A DNA stretch of 37,963 nt from CAYRTD01 sp964426915 (lineage in GTDB: Bacteria; Bacteroidota; Bacteroidia; Bacteroidales; GCA-2748055). Shown here piece after piece: positions 17,260-25,626 of the stretch. Location: the NCBI GenBank assembly GCA_964426915.1, contig CAYRTD010000023.1:1-37963 (forward strand), written 5' to 3'. The notes below the pieces were generated by a model. The model did not search any database, had not been told where the DNA came from, and worked only from the letters and a program-made list of their open reading frames with translations. The stretch's first letter is position 1, and every line of letters begins with the position of its first letter. The position numbers were made by a program, and so were the translations under genes.

Positions 17260-20200
17260 ATGAATATGAGAAAGAAAATCATTAACCTTTTTCTTAGTGT
17301 ACTTATAGTTGTCTTAGTGAATTTTAGTGCAGATGCGTATACACAAAATAATGTGAAAATAATCGCAGAAACAGATTTGGGCGGGGATTCAGATGATCAG
17401 GCTACCTTAGTACGTTTTTTATTGTATGCTAATCAGTTAGATATAAAAGGGATAATTCTTAGCAGAAGTAATGCTGAATTTCAAAATGATCCGGTAGCCA
17501 AAAACCCTTCAGGAGCTTCAACTACCCTTGAAATGGCACATGATTACCTCTCGGCTTATGGTCGAATACACAATAATTTGGTGGCTCATGATCCTGCCTA
17601 TCCTTCGGAGTACGAATTGAAAAACATTACCGTCTATGGTCACGCCGATAACGGGGAGGCAGGTAAAAACCACATTATCAAAGTATTAAAGGAGAATTCC
17701 GGCATAATCTGGTATACTAACTGGGGAAGTAATGACGGAAGTCAAAGCAGTTTGGACAAAGCCCTGGATGCCATACAGGCTGGCGAAGTGCAGGGGTTGA
17801 ATTATAATGATGTTGTTTCCCGCCTTTATTATGTAGGCGTATATAAGCAAAATCATATCGCTGATCACAGAGATAACCTTACTTATTACATGGACACCTT
17901 TTTCCCCAATATGGATGGAGGCAGATGGTATCATCGGTGGAATGCCATTACCAATATTGAAGATTGGATCAGCAACAATGCGACTAGTACTCTCTGCCGG
18001 GATTATTATACAGGGGCAAAAGAATCTGACACCCAGTCATGGACACATCTCATACAAAATGGTCTTAATAGCCCGGCAAAACCGGAATGGGGAGGATGGG
18101 CCGGCCGCTATAGTTACAATTCCTCATATGGTATATTATGGAATGACCAGCAAGACTATTACAATGGAAGCCGACACAGAGATAATACTCTCATCCGATG
18201 GAGCATTCCTAATAATGCAACTCAATCAGAACAAATACAGGACGATTTTAAAGCAAGAATTCTTTGGGCCCAAACATCATCCTATGGAAAAGCTAATCAT
18301 CATCCTAACGCAATTGTAAATAATCACAATAGCAATGAGGCTTTTGTAATCAATCTTGAACCTGGCTCCACTATTCAATTGAATGCTTCGGGTTCATCAG
18401 ATCCTGATGGGGATAACTTAGGGTTTAAATGGGATTATTATAAAGAAGTAAGCAATTATGATAACCTGAACTTATCATCCACCTCAGAAAATATTATTAA
18501 TATCAGTGCCCCTTCAGATTTTACAAAAGGCAAACAGGCGCACATCATACTTCATGTTTATGATAATGGTACACCGAGACTCACTTCGTATAAAAGAATT
18601 ATAATAAATAGCGGTGAACAGGCGGCTCAAAATGATTACCTCACAATTAGCCCGGATAATCATACTGTAGATGCCAAGGTTAACCAGGTGACAACAAATA
18701 TTTCCTCTAATATATCCTGGTCTGCATCCAGCAATGTTACATGGATAAGCCCAAGTCCTGAAAGTGGAAGTCAAAATGCATCCTTGACAATTAACATACA
18801 GGAAAATACAGGAAGTGACCAGAGAAACGGAACCATTACCATCAGTAGTTCAATCGGTAATAAAGAAATTACAATTGTACAGGAAGCCCCTCAGAGTCAA
18901 TTTTTCAGCGTAAGCCCTCTGAACCACAGTGTTGGCCCCGATGCTTCCAGCCTTACTTCTGAAATAAACGCAAATGTTTCATGGACTGCCTCAAGCAATG
19001 CGGATTGGTTCAGTTTCAGTCCTGAAAGTGGAAGTCAAAATGCATCCTTGACAATTAACATACAGGAAAATACAGGAAGTGACCAGAGAAACGGAACCAT
19101 TACCATCAGTAGTTCAATCGGTAATAAAGAAATTACAATTGTACAGGAAGCCCCTCAGAGTCAATTTTTCAGCGTAAGCCCTCTGAACCACAGTGTTGGC
19201 CCCGATGCTTCCAGCCTTACTTCTGAAATAAACGCAAATGTTTCATGGACTGCCTCAAGCAATGCGGATTGGTTCAGTTTCAGTCCTGAAAGTGGAAGTC
19301 AAAATGCATCCTTGACAATTAACATACAGGAAAATACAGGAAGTGACCAGAGAAACGGAACCATTACCATCAGTAGTTCAATCGGTAATAAAGAAATTAC
19401 AATTGTACAGGAAGCCCCTCAGAGTCAATTTTTCAGCGTAAGCCCTCTGAACCACAGTGTTGGCCCCGATGCTTCCAGCCTTACTTCTGAAATAAACGCA
19501 AATGTTTCATGGACTGCCTCAAGCAGCGCTGATTGGATCAGTTTCAGTCCTCAAAGCGGCAATGAAAGCAAAACCCTTTCTATACTGGCAGATGCAAATA
19601 CCACGCCCGGGAACAGAACAGGAATCATTGTTATAAAAACTTCCCTCGGGCAAAAGGAGATAACCATTTTACAGGAAGCCCGGAAACAACAAAACTCTAC
19701 AACGGTCGAAATTATACAGCCAACCGGATATCAAATAGCAATCCTGGAAAGTGGTGTAGAATACTATATAGACAGAAAATATAAAATAGTTTCCACTCCC
19801 GCTGAATTGGATAAGGAGTTATTGATAAGAACTTCCAATAATAATAAAGATAATAAATCAGATCATTACATAAGTTTTAAGGTGCAAAATCCTGTTGATA
19901 TTTATGTAGCTTATGACTCAAGAGCTACCAGCTTGCCTCTTTGGCTCAGTGACTGGGAAAAACAGGATGATTACCTGGGAGTAACAGATGAGGTTAATTA
20001 TCTCGATCTTTACAAAAAAACCTTTCCAGCCGGTGAAATTTCCCTGTCCGGTAATAAGGCCGATAATGCAGAAAATGTGAAAGCAAATTATGTGATAATT
20101 CTGAAAGAACATTTATCTACTGATACTACTGTTCCCACTGAGAAACTAAAGCTTTATCCGAATCCCCTAAAAAGAGGTGAAAAAATAAATATTCTGATGC

Positions 20201-20370
20201 CCGGAGCTGAGGGCCTGGTAGAAATTTACACGATAAATGGTAAATTAATCTTACAGGAATACCTTATTGACCAATTGGAATTATGCAGCTCTGCACTTGC
20301 TAAAGGAATCTATTTAGTCAAATTTAAAGGCTCGGTAAATCAAATTTACGAGAAATTAATCATTCAATAG
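17260..20370 (+). CDS. T9SS-exported DUF1593 (nucleoside hydrolase-like) protein with BACON repeats
   Basis: This 1036-aa protein has a signal peptide (1-26), then a DUF1593/Sde182-type nucleoside-hydrolase-like domain at about 32-300. Its first strand, IIAETDLGGDSDDQATL (35-50), keeps the Asp cluster that binds calcium in nucleoside hydrolases. A PKD-like Sde182 C-terminal domain follows (about 350-445, STIQLNASGSSDPDGDNLGF). Next are four BACON modules of 88 residues (about 460-815), a Bacteroidota surface-protein module (about 820-940, YYIDRKYKIVSTPAEL and AYDSRATSLPLWL) and a T9SS sorting domain (about 955-1036, LKLYPNPLKRGEKINI). BACON modules are thought to bind carbohydrate or mucin. 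The enzymatic substrate of DUF1593 proteins is not established; a glycan is more likely than a nucleoside given the modules. It probably follows the beta-helix gene as a second surface protein. Confidence 0.92.
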   Translation: MNMRKKIINLFLSVLIVVLVNFSADAYTQNNVKIIAETDLGGDSDDQATLVRFLLYANQLDIKGIILSRSNAEFQNDPVAKNPSGASTTLEMAHDYLSAYGRIHNNLVAHDPAYPSEYELKNITVYGHADNGEAGKNHIIKVLKENSGIIWYTNWGSNDGSQSSLDKALDAIQAGEVQGLNYNDVVSRLYYVGVYKQNHIADHRDNLTYYMDTFFPNMDGGRWYHRWNAITNIEDWISNNATSTLCRDYYTGAKESDTQSWTHLIQNGLNSPAKPEWGGWAGRYSYNSSYGILWNDQQDYYNGSRHRDNTLIRWSIPNNATQSEQIQDDFKARILWAQTSSYGKANHHPNAIVNNHNSNEAFVINLEPGSTIQLNASGSSDPDGDNLGFKWDYYKEVSNYDNLNLSSTSENIINISAPSDFTKGKQAHIILHVYDNGTPRLTSYKRIIINSGEQAAQNDYLTISPDNHTVDAKVNQVTTNISSNISWSASSNVTWISPSPESGSQNASLTINIQENTGSDQRNGTITISSSIGNKEITIVQEAPQSQFFSVSPLNHSVGPDASSLTSEINANVSWTASSNADWFSFSPESGSQNASLTINIQENTGSDQRNGTITISSSIGNKEITIVQEAPQSQFFSVSPLNHSVGPDASSLTSEINANVSWTASSNADWFSFSPESGSQNASLTINIQENTGSDQRNGTITISSSIGNKEITIVQEAPQSQFFSVSPLNHSVGPDASSLTSEINANVSWTASSSADWISFSPQSGNESKTLSILADANTTPGNRTGIIVIKTSLGQKEITILQEARKQQNSTTVEIIQPTGYQIAILESGVEYYIDRKYKIVSTPAELDKELLIRTSNNNKDNKSDHYISFKVQNPVDIYVAYDSRATSLPLWLSDWEKQDDYLGVTDEVNYLDLYKKTFPAGEISLSGNKADNAENVKANYVIILKEHLSTDTTVPTEKLKLYPNPLKRGEKINILMPGAEGLVEIYTINGKLILQEYLIDQLELCSSALAKGIYLVKFKGSVNQIYEKLIIQ
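18754..19525 (+). repeat. Tandem 264-bp repeat encoding BACON modules, about 2.9 identical copies
   Basis: Unit landmarks recur at exactly 264-bp spacing: CCTGAAAGTGGAAGTC starts at 18757, 19021 and 19285, and the diverged equivalent CCTCAAAGCGGC starts at 19549. By eye, the sequence from 18754 to 19261 equals the sequence 264 bp further on without a difference, synonymous sites included. Copies upstream and downstream of the block diverge. This indicates a very recent in-frame expansion, or a gene-conversion or assembly effect. Confidence 0.92.
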
Positions 20371-20389
20371 ATTCCTGTAGCAATCATTT

Positions 20390-21316
20390 TTATTCATCAA
20401 TGCAAGAAGCAGGTTCGATTAAATCAGTGAGTCTCGCAGCAGAAAGACTGTCCATATGAGTATTATCAAGGAAGTGCTCATCTTCCCATACCATATGGGT
20501 TGCATCTCTAAAATGATGCCCCCGGGAAGAAAGGATCCTGTCTACTTTATTGTTATGAATATTTATTTCTGCATTATACACCGAATCAATGAGTCCTTCT
20601 CTTAAAGGTGATTGCAAGTAATACATGGTGATATTATTCTTCTCAAAAAGTAAGGCGAGGCTGTCCAGATATTCATAACTTAAAGCTTCAATCTGATCAA
20701 AATAAAGCTTTTCATTATATCGTTCTTCAGGAATTTCAAAACCTTCCTTCTTTAAATATACACCACCGTGCTCATCAAAAGCCAAGGAACTTAAAGTCGA
20801 ATGGGAGTCGAAGTTCTCATAATTTTCATAGGTTCTCTGTATATAATAATTGAGATCTAAATTTAATATATAATAAAAGAAATATTTATATTTTCGATAA
20901 TGAAGAAAATCAATTAGTTCATTGGGCTCAAATTTTGGGTTGTCAGCATTTACATAATAAAAATCCTGAATGTTACCTACATAAATAACCTTTTCGGGCT
21001 TGTAAAATTCTGTTAATATTTTGGAAAAATGATATACATCATAGACTGTCATTCCCCAGGATGAGGTATTAAAAAAAGATTCTTCCTCAAAATTTTGAAC
21101 CACCACGGGAGATATCAAATTATTAAAAGTCATTGATGAACCGATACCAAGTATTTTAACAGGAGATTTCGGCAATACCCTAAGTTTTTCATTGAATGAA
21201 TAACTGGTGGTTAATTTGGGCGCTGCAAAATGTTTTCCGGCAATAAGAACTACAGCGGTTGTAAATAAAAATATACCAAGAAAAAAATATTGAACTTTTT
21301 TTAAATACGCCTTCAT
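20390..21316 (-). CDS. Membrane-anchored SGNH-like protein paired with MBOAT
   Basis: This 308-aa protein has one N-terminal membrane anchor (VQYFFLGIFLFTTAVVLIAG, about 8-27) and a periplasmic SGNH-like domain. ILGIGSSMTFNNL (55-67) gives block I with Ser61 in the nucleophile position, and FLDNTHMDSL (282-291) supplies the Asp284/His287 pair. The overall plan is like the AlgJ/AlgX/DltD-type partners of MBOAT proteins, which take an acyl group carried across the membrane and transfer it to a polysaccharide. It lies 11 bp after the MBOAT gene as last gene of the operon, which is the strongest evidence for the role. It is convergent with the DUF1593 protein gene, 19 bp away. Confidence 0.82.
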   Translation of the reverse strand: MKAYLKKVQYFFLGIFLFTTAVVLIAGKHFAAPKLTTSYSFNEKLRVLPKSPVKILGIGSSMTFNNLISPVVVQNFEEESFFNTSSWGMTVYDVYHFSKILTEFYKPEKVIYVGNIQDFYYVNADNPKFEPNELIDFLHYRKYKYFFYYILNLDLNYYIQRTYENYENFDSHSTLSSLAFDEHGGVYLKKEGFEIPEERYNEKLYFDQIEALSYEYLDSLALLFEKNNITMYYLQSPLREGLIDSVYNAEINIHNNKVDRILSSRGHHFRDATHMVWEDEHFLDNTHMDSLSAARLTDLIEPASCIDE

Positions 21317-21327
21317 ATTAACATCAA

Positions 21328-22764
21328 CTAAAATTGAAAATATATAAAATCCTGAGGTTCATTTTTAAATAGAAAAATAGCTATGATCAACACGTAATAA
21401 ATTGACCATCGTAAATAGGAAGGTATCTTATTCTCTTCAAACTCAAGGGCATGTTGTTTATCTCTCTGAAACCACTCCACAATCAGTAAAACGAAAATAA
21501 ACAGGAATAATTTTTTTGGGATAAAGGAAATATCCTCGAAAAAAGGGCCCTGAAAAATCCGGACCAGATAGTCAAAAGCTTCTGCGACATTGGCAGCCCT
21601 GAAGAAAATCCATGCCAGGGTGGTAAGTCCAAAGGTAATAACGATGTTGAAAATTTCCCTGAATGAGGGAAATAACCGACCCTCAGCGGCTGTATCGGTA
21701 TTTTTTCTGTTAAGCTTAAAAATCATCAAAGGAAGGAAATAAAGAGCATTAAGGGCACCCCAAACAATAAAAGTCCAATTTGCACCATGCCAAAAGCCGC
21801 TTACAATAAATATAATAAATACATTCCGAATGCTTTTTTCAAGGCTGACTCTGCTTCCTCCCAAAGGTATATAGAGGTAATCTCTGAACCAGGTAGAAAG
21901 TGAAATATGCCATCTTCTCCAAAATTCTGCAATGTCCCTTGAGAAATAGGGGTAAGCAAAATTCTGCATTAAATTAAATCCAAACAGGCGGGCAGTACCT
22001 ATAGCTATATCAGAATACCCTGAAAAATCACCATAAATCTGGAAAGCAAATAAAACTGCTCCAAGAATTAATATTACACTATGGTGAGATTCATAATTAC
22101 TGAATATATCATTTACTAATGGAGCACAATTATCAGCAATCACAATTTTTTTAAATAACCCCCATAGGATTTGACGGGAGCCATCCACTGCTTTGGCATA
22201 ATCAAAGCTTCGCTTTTTGTAAAACTGAGGCAACAGATTAGCAGCCCGTTCGATAGGGCCTGCTACGAGCTGAGGAAAAAAACTTACAAAAGCAAAAAAT
22301 GCAACCATGTCTTTCGTGGGTTTCATTTTTCTTCTGTAGACATCAATTGAGTAACTTAAGGTCTGAAAAGTATAAAAACTTATACCTACAGGAAGGACTA
22401 CCTTCAGAGTGAAAGGATCAAACTCCTGACCAAAAAGCCTAAAAGCGGATATGAAGCTGTCCACAAAGAAATTGAAATACTTGAAAAAACCAAGAAAACC
22501 TAAATTTACAAGCAGGCTTATAATTAATAATAACTTACGTCTTTTTTGAGAAAAATCCTTTTCCAAACCCAGCCCCACAAAATAATCGACCAGAGAACTA
22601 AAAATAATCAAAGATAAAAACCGCCAATCCCACCAACCATAAAAAAAATAGCTGGCAATGATCAAAAAGACATTTTGTATTTTCAGGTTTTTATTGACTA
22701 CAAACCAGTATATGATAAAAACGGTTGGTAGAAATATTGCAAATTCCAACGAATTAAAAATCAT
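21328..22764 (-). CDS. MBOAT family O-acyltransferase (AlgI-like)
   Basis: This 478-aa polytopic membrane protein has clear MBOAT family features. The N-terminus MIFNSLEFAIFLPTVFIIYW and SYFFYGWWDWRFLSLI (38-53) are the AlgI/DltB opening. VLPVGISFYTFQTLSYSIDVYR (123-144), GPIERAANLLPQF and YGDFSGYSDIAIG are strongly conserved, as is EFWRRWHISLSTWFRDYLYIPLGGSR. The catalytic His is His326 in SGFWHGANW (322-330). The enzyme passes acyl groups, usually acetyl, across the cytoplasmic membrane for O-acylation of an exported polymer with the SGNH partner encoded next. It begins 3 bp after the stop codon of the flavoprotein gene, so the operon is translationally tight. Confidence 0.96.
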   Translation of the reverse strand: MIFNSLEFAIFLPTVFIIYWFVVNKNLKIQNVFLIIASYFFYGWWDWRFLSLIIFSSLVDYFVGLGLEKDFSQKRRKLLLIISLLVNLGFLGFFKYFNFFVDSFISAFRLFGQEFDPFTLKVVLPVGISFYTFQTLSYSIDVYRRKMKPTKDMVAFFAFVSFFPQLVAGPIERAANLLPQFYKKRSFDYAKAVDGSRQILWGLFKKIVIADNCAPLVNDIFSNYESHHSVILILGAVLFAFQIYGDFSGYSDIAIGTARLFGFNLMQNFAYPYFSRDIAEFWRRWHISLSTWFRDYLYIPLGGSRVSLEKSIRNVFIIFIVSGFWHGANWTFIVWGALNALYFLPLMIFKLNRKNTDTAAEGRLFPSFREIFNIVITFGLTTLAWIFFRAANVAEAFDYLVRIFQGPFFEDISFIPKKLFLFIFVLLIVEWFQRDKQHALEFEENKIPSYLRWSIYYVLIIAIFLFKNEPQDFIYFQF

Positions 22765-22767
22765 GAT

Positions 22768-24072
22768 CTACAGTTTTTCTAATATTTTAACCGCTGCGCT
22801 TTCACCTGCAAGAAAAGACTCGTCAGACCAGGCATATGACCATTCTGCAAATCTTCCACCAAAATGAATATCGTTTTCGAGTAAAAAATCGTGTAGAATA
22901 TCTACGGCTGGTAAACGATCATTATCAAAAATAATTTGAGCATAAGGTGAAACCCATGCATTACTTATCAGAATTTCATCATTTACCCTGAGAATACCAG
23001 CCTTAATCATTTCATCCCTTATTATAGGAATAAATTCTTCCGGTTTTTTTGTTAATGGTTTATACTTATCAGAAAAATAAATTTCCACCTGAAGGCTTGT
23101 GGTCCCCTCCGGAGCTGAATATGGAGAAAACATGCTCGGAAAACTCAGTCTGGTGGTATGAAAATCTTCATCATAGAAATAGATCCAGTGATTTTCACTC
23201 ACTTCAGGGCGATTGACGCCAAAGTTCACGATCACACATTGCGTCCACGCAAGTTTATTTGCTGCTTCCTTAATATCTATTGGAGCATCCTCCATAAAGG
23301 AAATGATTTTATTCAGTGGCAGGGAGGAAAAAGCATAGTCATAATTTATTTTTTTTCCATTAGTGAAACTTATCTCTTTATTTTTCAAATTTATACGATT
23401 GATTTCATGCCGGTAATGAATATCAAATGTTTGTTCTATGCCTTTCATAAAGGATACATATCCGCCATGGTTAGGATACCGAAATCCTTTGATATAATGT
23501 ACATCCGATTGCACTGGAGACAACATTCCGTATATTACTTCCGAAAGTTTTGGCTGATAAAGTCGTGGCCCCAACCAATCGGTCGTTAAATTTATTGCCT
23601 CTGTTGTATGAAACTTACGGGTATACTTCATCGGGAAATTATCTGCGAAAGTCTTCCCGTAGCTGGCATATAACCAATCCTGATAATTATTTATTTCTTT
23701 TTTACCCGTGGCAGCCAATTCAATCATTTCTGAAAGAATCAGAGTATTCAGCTCGGGAGGTAAACCGTGAAGATTTACCTGAGCCGGATGGGTTATCCAT
23801 TTGCCTTTCCAATAATTACTGGGATTAGCCTTAAATTCATAATAATCATTATTAAGATTTTGGGCGAAAATACTTTTGGCCCTCTCACTTTTTGTAAATG
23901 AAATATGAGGACCGTCATCAAATACCCACTTATTATCGAATACATAGGAAGAACAATGTCCTCCATAATGATCTTCCTTTTCGAATATAACAGCTTGTTT
24001 ATTTTCTTCCTTAAGTTTATTCGCTGCCCCATAACCTGCCATTCCTGCACCAAAGATTACAATATTTTTCAT
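22768..24072 (-). CDS. FAD-dependent oxidoreductase, UDP-galactopyranose mutase/protoporphyrinogen-oxidase-like
   Basis: This 434-aa flavoprotein starts with a dinucleotide-binding fold IVIFGAGMAGYGAANKL (4-20) and the acidic strand end IFEKEDHYGGHCSS, followed by DNKWVFDDGPHISF. That arrangement is shared by UDP-galactopyranose mutases and PPOX-like amine oxidases. Middle motifs include YTRKFHTTEAINLTTDWLG and RYPNHGGYVSFMKGI, and the C-terminus has a second FAD contact, FGGRFAEWSYAWSDESFLAG. Distant relatives occur in many polysaccharide clusters. Its position between CDP-sugar genes and the MBOAT gene makes a role as a sugar-nucleotide ring mutase or oxidoreductase likely, but the reaction is inferred. 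A 12-bp gap to the reductase gene and 3 bp to MBOAT place it firmly in the operon. Confidence 0.82.
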   Translation of the reverse strand: MKNIVIFGAGMAGYGAANKLKEENKQAVIFEKEDHYGGHCSSYVFDNKWVFDDGPHISFTKSERAKSIFAQNLNNDYYEFKANPSNYWKGKWITHPAQVNLHGLPPELNTLILSEMIELAATGKKEINNYQDWLYASYGKTFADNFPMKYTRKFHTTEAINLTTDWLGPRLYQPKLSEVIYGMLSPVQSDVHYIKGFRYPNHGGYVSFMKGIEQTFDIHYRHEINRINLKNKEISFTNGKKINYDYAFSSLPLNKIISFMEDAPIDIKEAANKLAWTQCVIVNFGVNRPEVSENHWIYFYDEDFHTTRLSFPSMFSPYSAPEGTTSLQVEIYFSDKYKPLTKKPEEFIPIIRDEMIKAGILRVNDEILISNAWVSPYAQIIFDNDRLPAVDILHDFLLENDIHFGGRFAEWSYAWSDESFLAGESAAVKILEKL

Positions 24073-24084
24073 AAGTCCATAATT

Positions 24085-24981
24085 TTAATAAGTATTCCTC
24101 CACCATTCAATGGTTTCCTTCAGACCCTCTTCCAGTGAATAATGACTTGTATAACCGAGTTCATTTAACATCTTTGCATTATCTGCAAAAACCACTTTAT
24201 TAGGAGGATTTTCATTTTTCTGAAATTCAAGCAACTCTGGCCTTCCAATCATATCACCAATTAACTGTGCAATATAGCCCAGATTAACAGGTTCGCCGGA
24301 GGCAATATTTAAAACTCCCTGAATATCAGAAAAAATAAGTTTCGATAAACTGTTTGCAACATCCCTTATATAAAAATAATCACGATATAAGTTGCCACTT
24401 CTTATAACAGCATTTTTTCCTTCAAGAAGAGATGTGATAATATGAGGAACAAGTCTCTGTTTATTTTCGTATGGCCCATAAAGAAAAAAAAGACGTGGCC
24501 AGGCAAGTTCAACTTCATTGGAAGATAAAAAGCTTTCACTGAATTTACGCAAAATGTTCTTATTAGCTCCATAAAGGGTCTGATAGCTTTCCTTTGTATA
24601 ATCCTCCCGGCAATATGCAGCAGACCAGTCATACTCAACCCCCGAACCGGTTATTACTGCACGCTTCCCCCCATAACGGGCAAATAGCTTTACAAGAGCC
24701 ATGCTCGCTGTTAACCAGTCGAAATCGGACTGAAGATTATAATTGCTTGGAACCATACCCCATGCCATATGCATCAAATGCGTGGGCTTGAAATCTTTTA
24801 TTATTTTTTCCAGCTTTTCTGCATCAAAAATATTGCATTGAGCCCACTGAATATTTCTTTCGCTATCCAGATCTTCCTCGATAGTAAGAGAAAGGATTTC
24901 CGTATTATGTTTTTTTAAAACAGGGATTAAGTTTCTCCCGAGAAATCCGGTGGCACCGGTTAGTAATAATCTGTCTGTCAT
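24085..24981 (-). CDS. NAD-dependent epimerase/dehydratase-family sugar-nucleotide reductase
   Basis: This 298-aa extended SDR protein has the cofactor motif LLTGATGFLGRNL (6-18), a Ser in VITGSGVEYDW (109-119) and the catalytic YGANK (Tyr137, Lys141). YIRDVANSLSKLI and VLNIASGEPVNLG in the C-terminal half are typical of sugar-nucleotide 4-ketoreductases and epimerases. It follows the RmlC-like epimerase gene by 11 bp within a CDP-sugar operon, so the most economical assignment is reduction of the C4 ketone of a CDP-4-keto-6-deoxyhexose to the final donor. Homologues of RfbJ/AbeJ-type CDP-sugar reductases have the same size. Stereochemistry of the product cannot be read from the sequence. Confidence 0.86.
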   Translation of the reverse strand: MTDRLLLTGATGFLGRNLIPVLKKHNTEILSLTIEEDLDSERNIQWAQCNIFDAEKLEKIIKDFKPTHLMHMAWGMVPSNYNLQSDFDWLTASMALVKLFARYGGKRAVITGSGVEYDWSAAYCREDYTKESYQTLYGANKNILRKFSESFLSSNEVELAWPRLFFLYGPYENKQRLVPHIITSLLEGKNAVIRSGNLYRDYFYIRDVANSLSKLIFSDIQGVLNIASGEPVNLGYIAQLIGDMIGRPELLEFQKNENPPNKVVFADNAKMLNELGYTSHYSLEEGLKETIEWWRNTY

Positions 24982-24992
24982 ATAAAAACTGT

Positions 24993-25538
24993 TTAAAAAG
25001 GAGAATCAAAAACGTCTATTCCAGGCAAGTTTGCGTCTTTATCAGAAATAACCGGATAAGAATCAGGCCAGTTAAATTCAATACTGTCCCAGCGTATGCC
25101 TGCATCCGATTCCGGAGAATATCTCTTCGAATTAAAAGAAATAAATACGGCCTCTTTACTAAAGGTATAAAAACCATGAGCAAATCCCTCCGGGACGTAC
25201 ACCAACTCCGGATTTTCAGAATTGATCTCCAGGGCGAAAACTTTTTTATAGGTTTCGCTGTTTTTTCTAAGATCAACAACAACATCCAATATTCTTCCTG
25301 AGACGCATGTCACCAGCTTAATATGAGCATGCGGAGGGGTCTGAAAATGCAATCCACGTAATACCCCTTTTCCTGAAACTGAATAGTATGATTCTTCAAA
25401 TTTTCCATTAAAGCCGGATTCTTCAAGAAAAGGTTCATGAAAAAGCTTGATAAAACTACCCCGATCATCAATAAAAGCTCTTGGCTTCAAACGATAGCAT
25501 CCTGAAAGAGGGGTTTCAATAAACTCAAACATACTCAT
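24993..25538 (-). CDS. RmlC-like (dTDP-4-dehydrorhamnose 3,5-epimerase family) sugar epimerase
   Basis: This 181-aa cupin-fold epimerase of RmlC type contains RAFIDDRGSFIKLFHE (16-31), VLRGLHFQ with the catalytic-type His, HIKLVTCVSGRILDVVVDLR with the substrate-contacting Lys, LVYVPEGFAHGFY, and a C-terminal SDKDANLPGI whose Asp pairs with the His in RmlC. Family enzymes epimerise C3 and/or C5 of a 4-keto-6-deoxy sugar nucleotide. Neighbours are a CDP-glucose 4,6-dehydratase and a CDP-sugar reductase, and no RmlA or RmlB is present, so a CDP-linked rather than dTDP-linked substrate is inferred. Whether it acts at C3 only, C5 only or both is unknown. The start beginning MSMFEFIETPLSG leaves a two-residue ambiguity. 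Confidence 0.9.
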   Translation of the reverse strand: MSMFEFIETPLSGCYRLKPRAFIDDRGSFIKLFHEPFLEESGFNGKFEESYYSVSGKGVLRGLHFQTPPHAHIKLVTCVSGRILDVVVDLRKNSETYKKVFALEINSENPELVYVPEGFAHGFYTFSKEAVFISFNSKRYSPESDAGIRWDSIEFNWPDSYPVISDKDANLPGIDVFDSPF

Positions 25539-25626
25539 AAAAAGTTTTTTTTACCTGCTCAATAAGCTGTAAAAGATCAACAGTATTGTTTTATGGAGAA
25601 TTTCCATGAATAAAAACGGAGTATTA

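Noticed and set aside
18754..19525. Frameshift or pseudogene caused by repeat collapse
   Set aside because: The frame stays open through all units and into an intact T9SS domain, so the gene appears functional.
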